Below are positions 23,263 to 24,064 of a stretch of 24,064 bases of DNA, piece after piece. How positions within the stretch are numbered: position 1 is the stretch's first letter; each line of letters starts with the position of its first letter. Source of the DNA: JBBRRP01 sp964609655 (lineage in GTDB: Bacteria > Myxococcota_A > Polyangia > Polyangiales > Polyangiaceae); NCBI GenBank assembly GCA_964609655.1, contig CAZSUA010000050.1:1-24064 (forward strand). The letters are read 5' to 3'. A program made the position numbers and the translations under genes. The notes beneath the pieces are model-generated. The model was not told where the DNA came from and ran no database searches. It saw only the letters and a program-made list of their open reading frames with translations.

Positions 23263-24064
23263 ATGCAGAGGTCCCCGCAGAACCAGCCGAGGGTGTGTGT
23301 GATCGGCGCCGGGCCCTCGGGCCTCTGCGCGCTTAAGGCGCTCTCAGATGCGGGGCTTTCCGTCGATTGTTACGAGAAGAGCGACAAGGTCGGCGGTAAC
23401 TGGGTTTTCAAGAATTCGAATGGGCTTTCGTCAGCCTATCGCTCGCTCCACATCAATACCTCTAAGCGGCGCTCGGAGTTTTCGGATTTCGCGATGCCTG
23501 ACCACTATCCGGACTACCCGCGCCACGAGCTGATGGCGAATTACTTCGACGCCTACGCGCAGGAGTTTCATCTCGCGCGCTTCATTCGTTTCCAGACTGG
23601 TGTTGTAAGCGCAACGCCCTTGCCGAACGGCACCTGGCACGTAGAGTTAACTGGTGGGCGCATAGAGCATTACGAGGCACTCGTTGTGGCCAACGGGCAT
23701 CACTGGGATCCACGCCTCCCCGATCCTCCTGCCCCTGGTCAATTCGACGGAATGACTTTTCACTCCCATCACTATATTGACCCCACGACGCCGTATGACC
23801 TCCGAGCTAAGAACGTGATTGTGGTGGGTCTCGGCAACAGTGCGGTAGATATCGCCTGCGAGTTGAGTCATGCGGGCAATGCCCGCAAGGTATTCCTCTC
23901 CGTGAGGCGCGGGGCCTACATTTTGCCAAAGTACCTGTTCGGCAAACCGATTGATGCTGGCTTCTCGTTGCCCGCCTGGGTTCCGTTTCGGCGTTCACTG
24001 ATCACCCTCTTGTTTTCTGCGGTGGTAGGCAGGATGGAGCGTTTTGGTCTACCGAAGCCCGATC
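23263..24064 (+). CDS. Flavin-containing monooxygenase (FMO/class B), 3' end beyond the window
   Basis: An open frame from ATG 23263 to the last base, 267 residues visible. FAD-binding VCVIGAGPSGLCALKAL is near the start, with glycines 15, 17 and 20. The flavin-monooxygenase fingerprint FDGMTFHSHHY covers residues 161-171, and the NADPH site VVGLGNSAVD is at about 187-196. NWVF and RHELMANYFDAYAQ also match FMO proteins. The enzyme would use FAD, NADPH and O2 to oxygenate soft nucleophiles or ketones; the substrate is unknown. There is no other start between the in-frame stop at 23182 and this ATG, and no clear Shine-Dalgarno. Reported family length is about 450 residues, so roughly 40 percent is missing. 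It is divergent from the chemosensory operon. Confidence 0.92.
   Translation, partial: MQRSPQNQPRVCVIGAGPSGLCALKALSDAGLSVDCYEKSDKVGGNWVFKNSNGLSSAYRSLHINTSKRRSEFSDFAMPDHYPDYPRHELMANYFDAYAQEFHLARFIRFQTGVVSATPLPNGTWHVELTGGRIEHYEALVVANGHHWDPRLPDPPAPGQFDGMTFHSHHYIDPTTPYDLRAKNVIVVGLGNSAVDIACELSHAGNARKVFLSVRRGAYILPKYLFGKPIDAGFSLPAWVPFRRSLITLLFSAVVGRMERFGLPKPD

Noticed and set aside
23058..23264. Minus-strand frame of 68 codons upstream of the response regulator
   Set aside because: It has low-complexity Arg/Ser/Gly composition and overlaps the response regulator in another frame.
1..24064. tRNA, rRNA, transposase or prophage genes
   Set aside because: I looked in the intergenic regions and the translated frames and saw no cloverleaf, rRNA segment, DDE transposase or integrase sequence.

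Overview
The window is a chromosomal segment, moderately GC-rich by eye, from a Gram-negative bacterium. It most resembles the Myxococcota/deltaproteobacterial group. The evidence is a long Cys-rich von Willebrand-type lipoprotein, a DUF3418-type HrpA helicase, and a chemosensory operon that includes a HEAT-repeat protein but no receptor or flagellar gene. The taxon is an inference. I see no rRNA, tRNA, CRISPR array or insertion sequence. Coding density is high, and the only gap near 300 bases is 7039-7327.

Layout. (a) 3-3722, plus: HrpA helicase, cut at its 5' end by the window edge. (b) 3780-4500, plus: a toxin-first RelE/HigB-type toxin-antitoxin pair with a dyad-rich operator/promoter and terminator-like hairpins. 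(c) 4500-7038, plus: a strong nested stem-loop, then a 781-aa secreted lipoprotein with a VWA MIDAS motif. (d) 7039-7327: a convergent intergenic gap with a perfect 32-bp palindrome. (e) 7328-10821, minus: mltD then glmU, joined by an ATGA overlap. (f) 10909-12312, plus: fumC, divergent from mltD. (g) 12479-15508, plus: a DeoR-type regulator with an upstream dyad, followed by a bifunctional rhamnulose-phosphate-type aldolase/short-chain dehydrogenase. (h) 15535-23100, minus: a tight seven-gene chemosensory operon, in transcription order response regulator, CheA, CheW, CheW, HEAT-repeat protein, CheR, CheB. (i) 23263-end, plus: a flavin-containing monooxygenase cut by the window end.

How the genes work together. 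The chemosensory genes form a complete adaptation and phosphorelay core: Hpt kinase CheA, two couplers, methyltransferase, methylesterase and a stand-alone receiver. The dedicated receptor and any CheC, CheD or CheZ are missing, and the HEAT-repeat scaffold sits where a receptor might be expected. The deoR-aldolase pair looks like a small deoxysugar catabolic operon whose kinase, isomerase and transporter are elsewhere. The mltD-glmU pair joins a murein lytic enzyme to synthesis of the wall precursor UDP-GlcNAc. The parts most worth a second look are the receptor-less HEAT-containing operon, the 32-bp palindrome, the nested stem-loop before the VWA gene, and the toxin-antitoxin control region.
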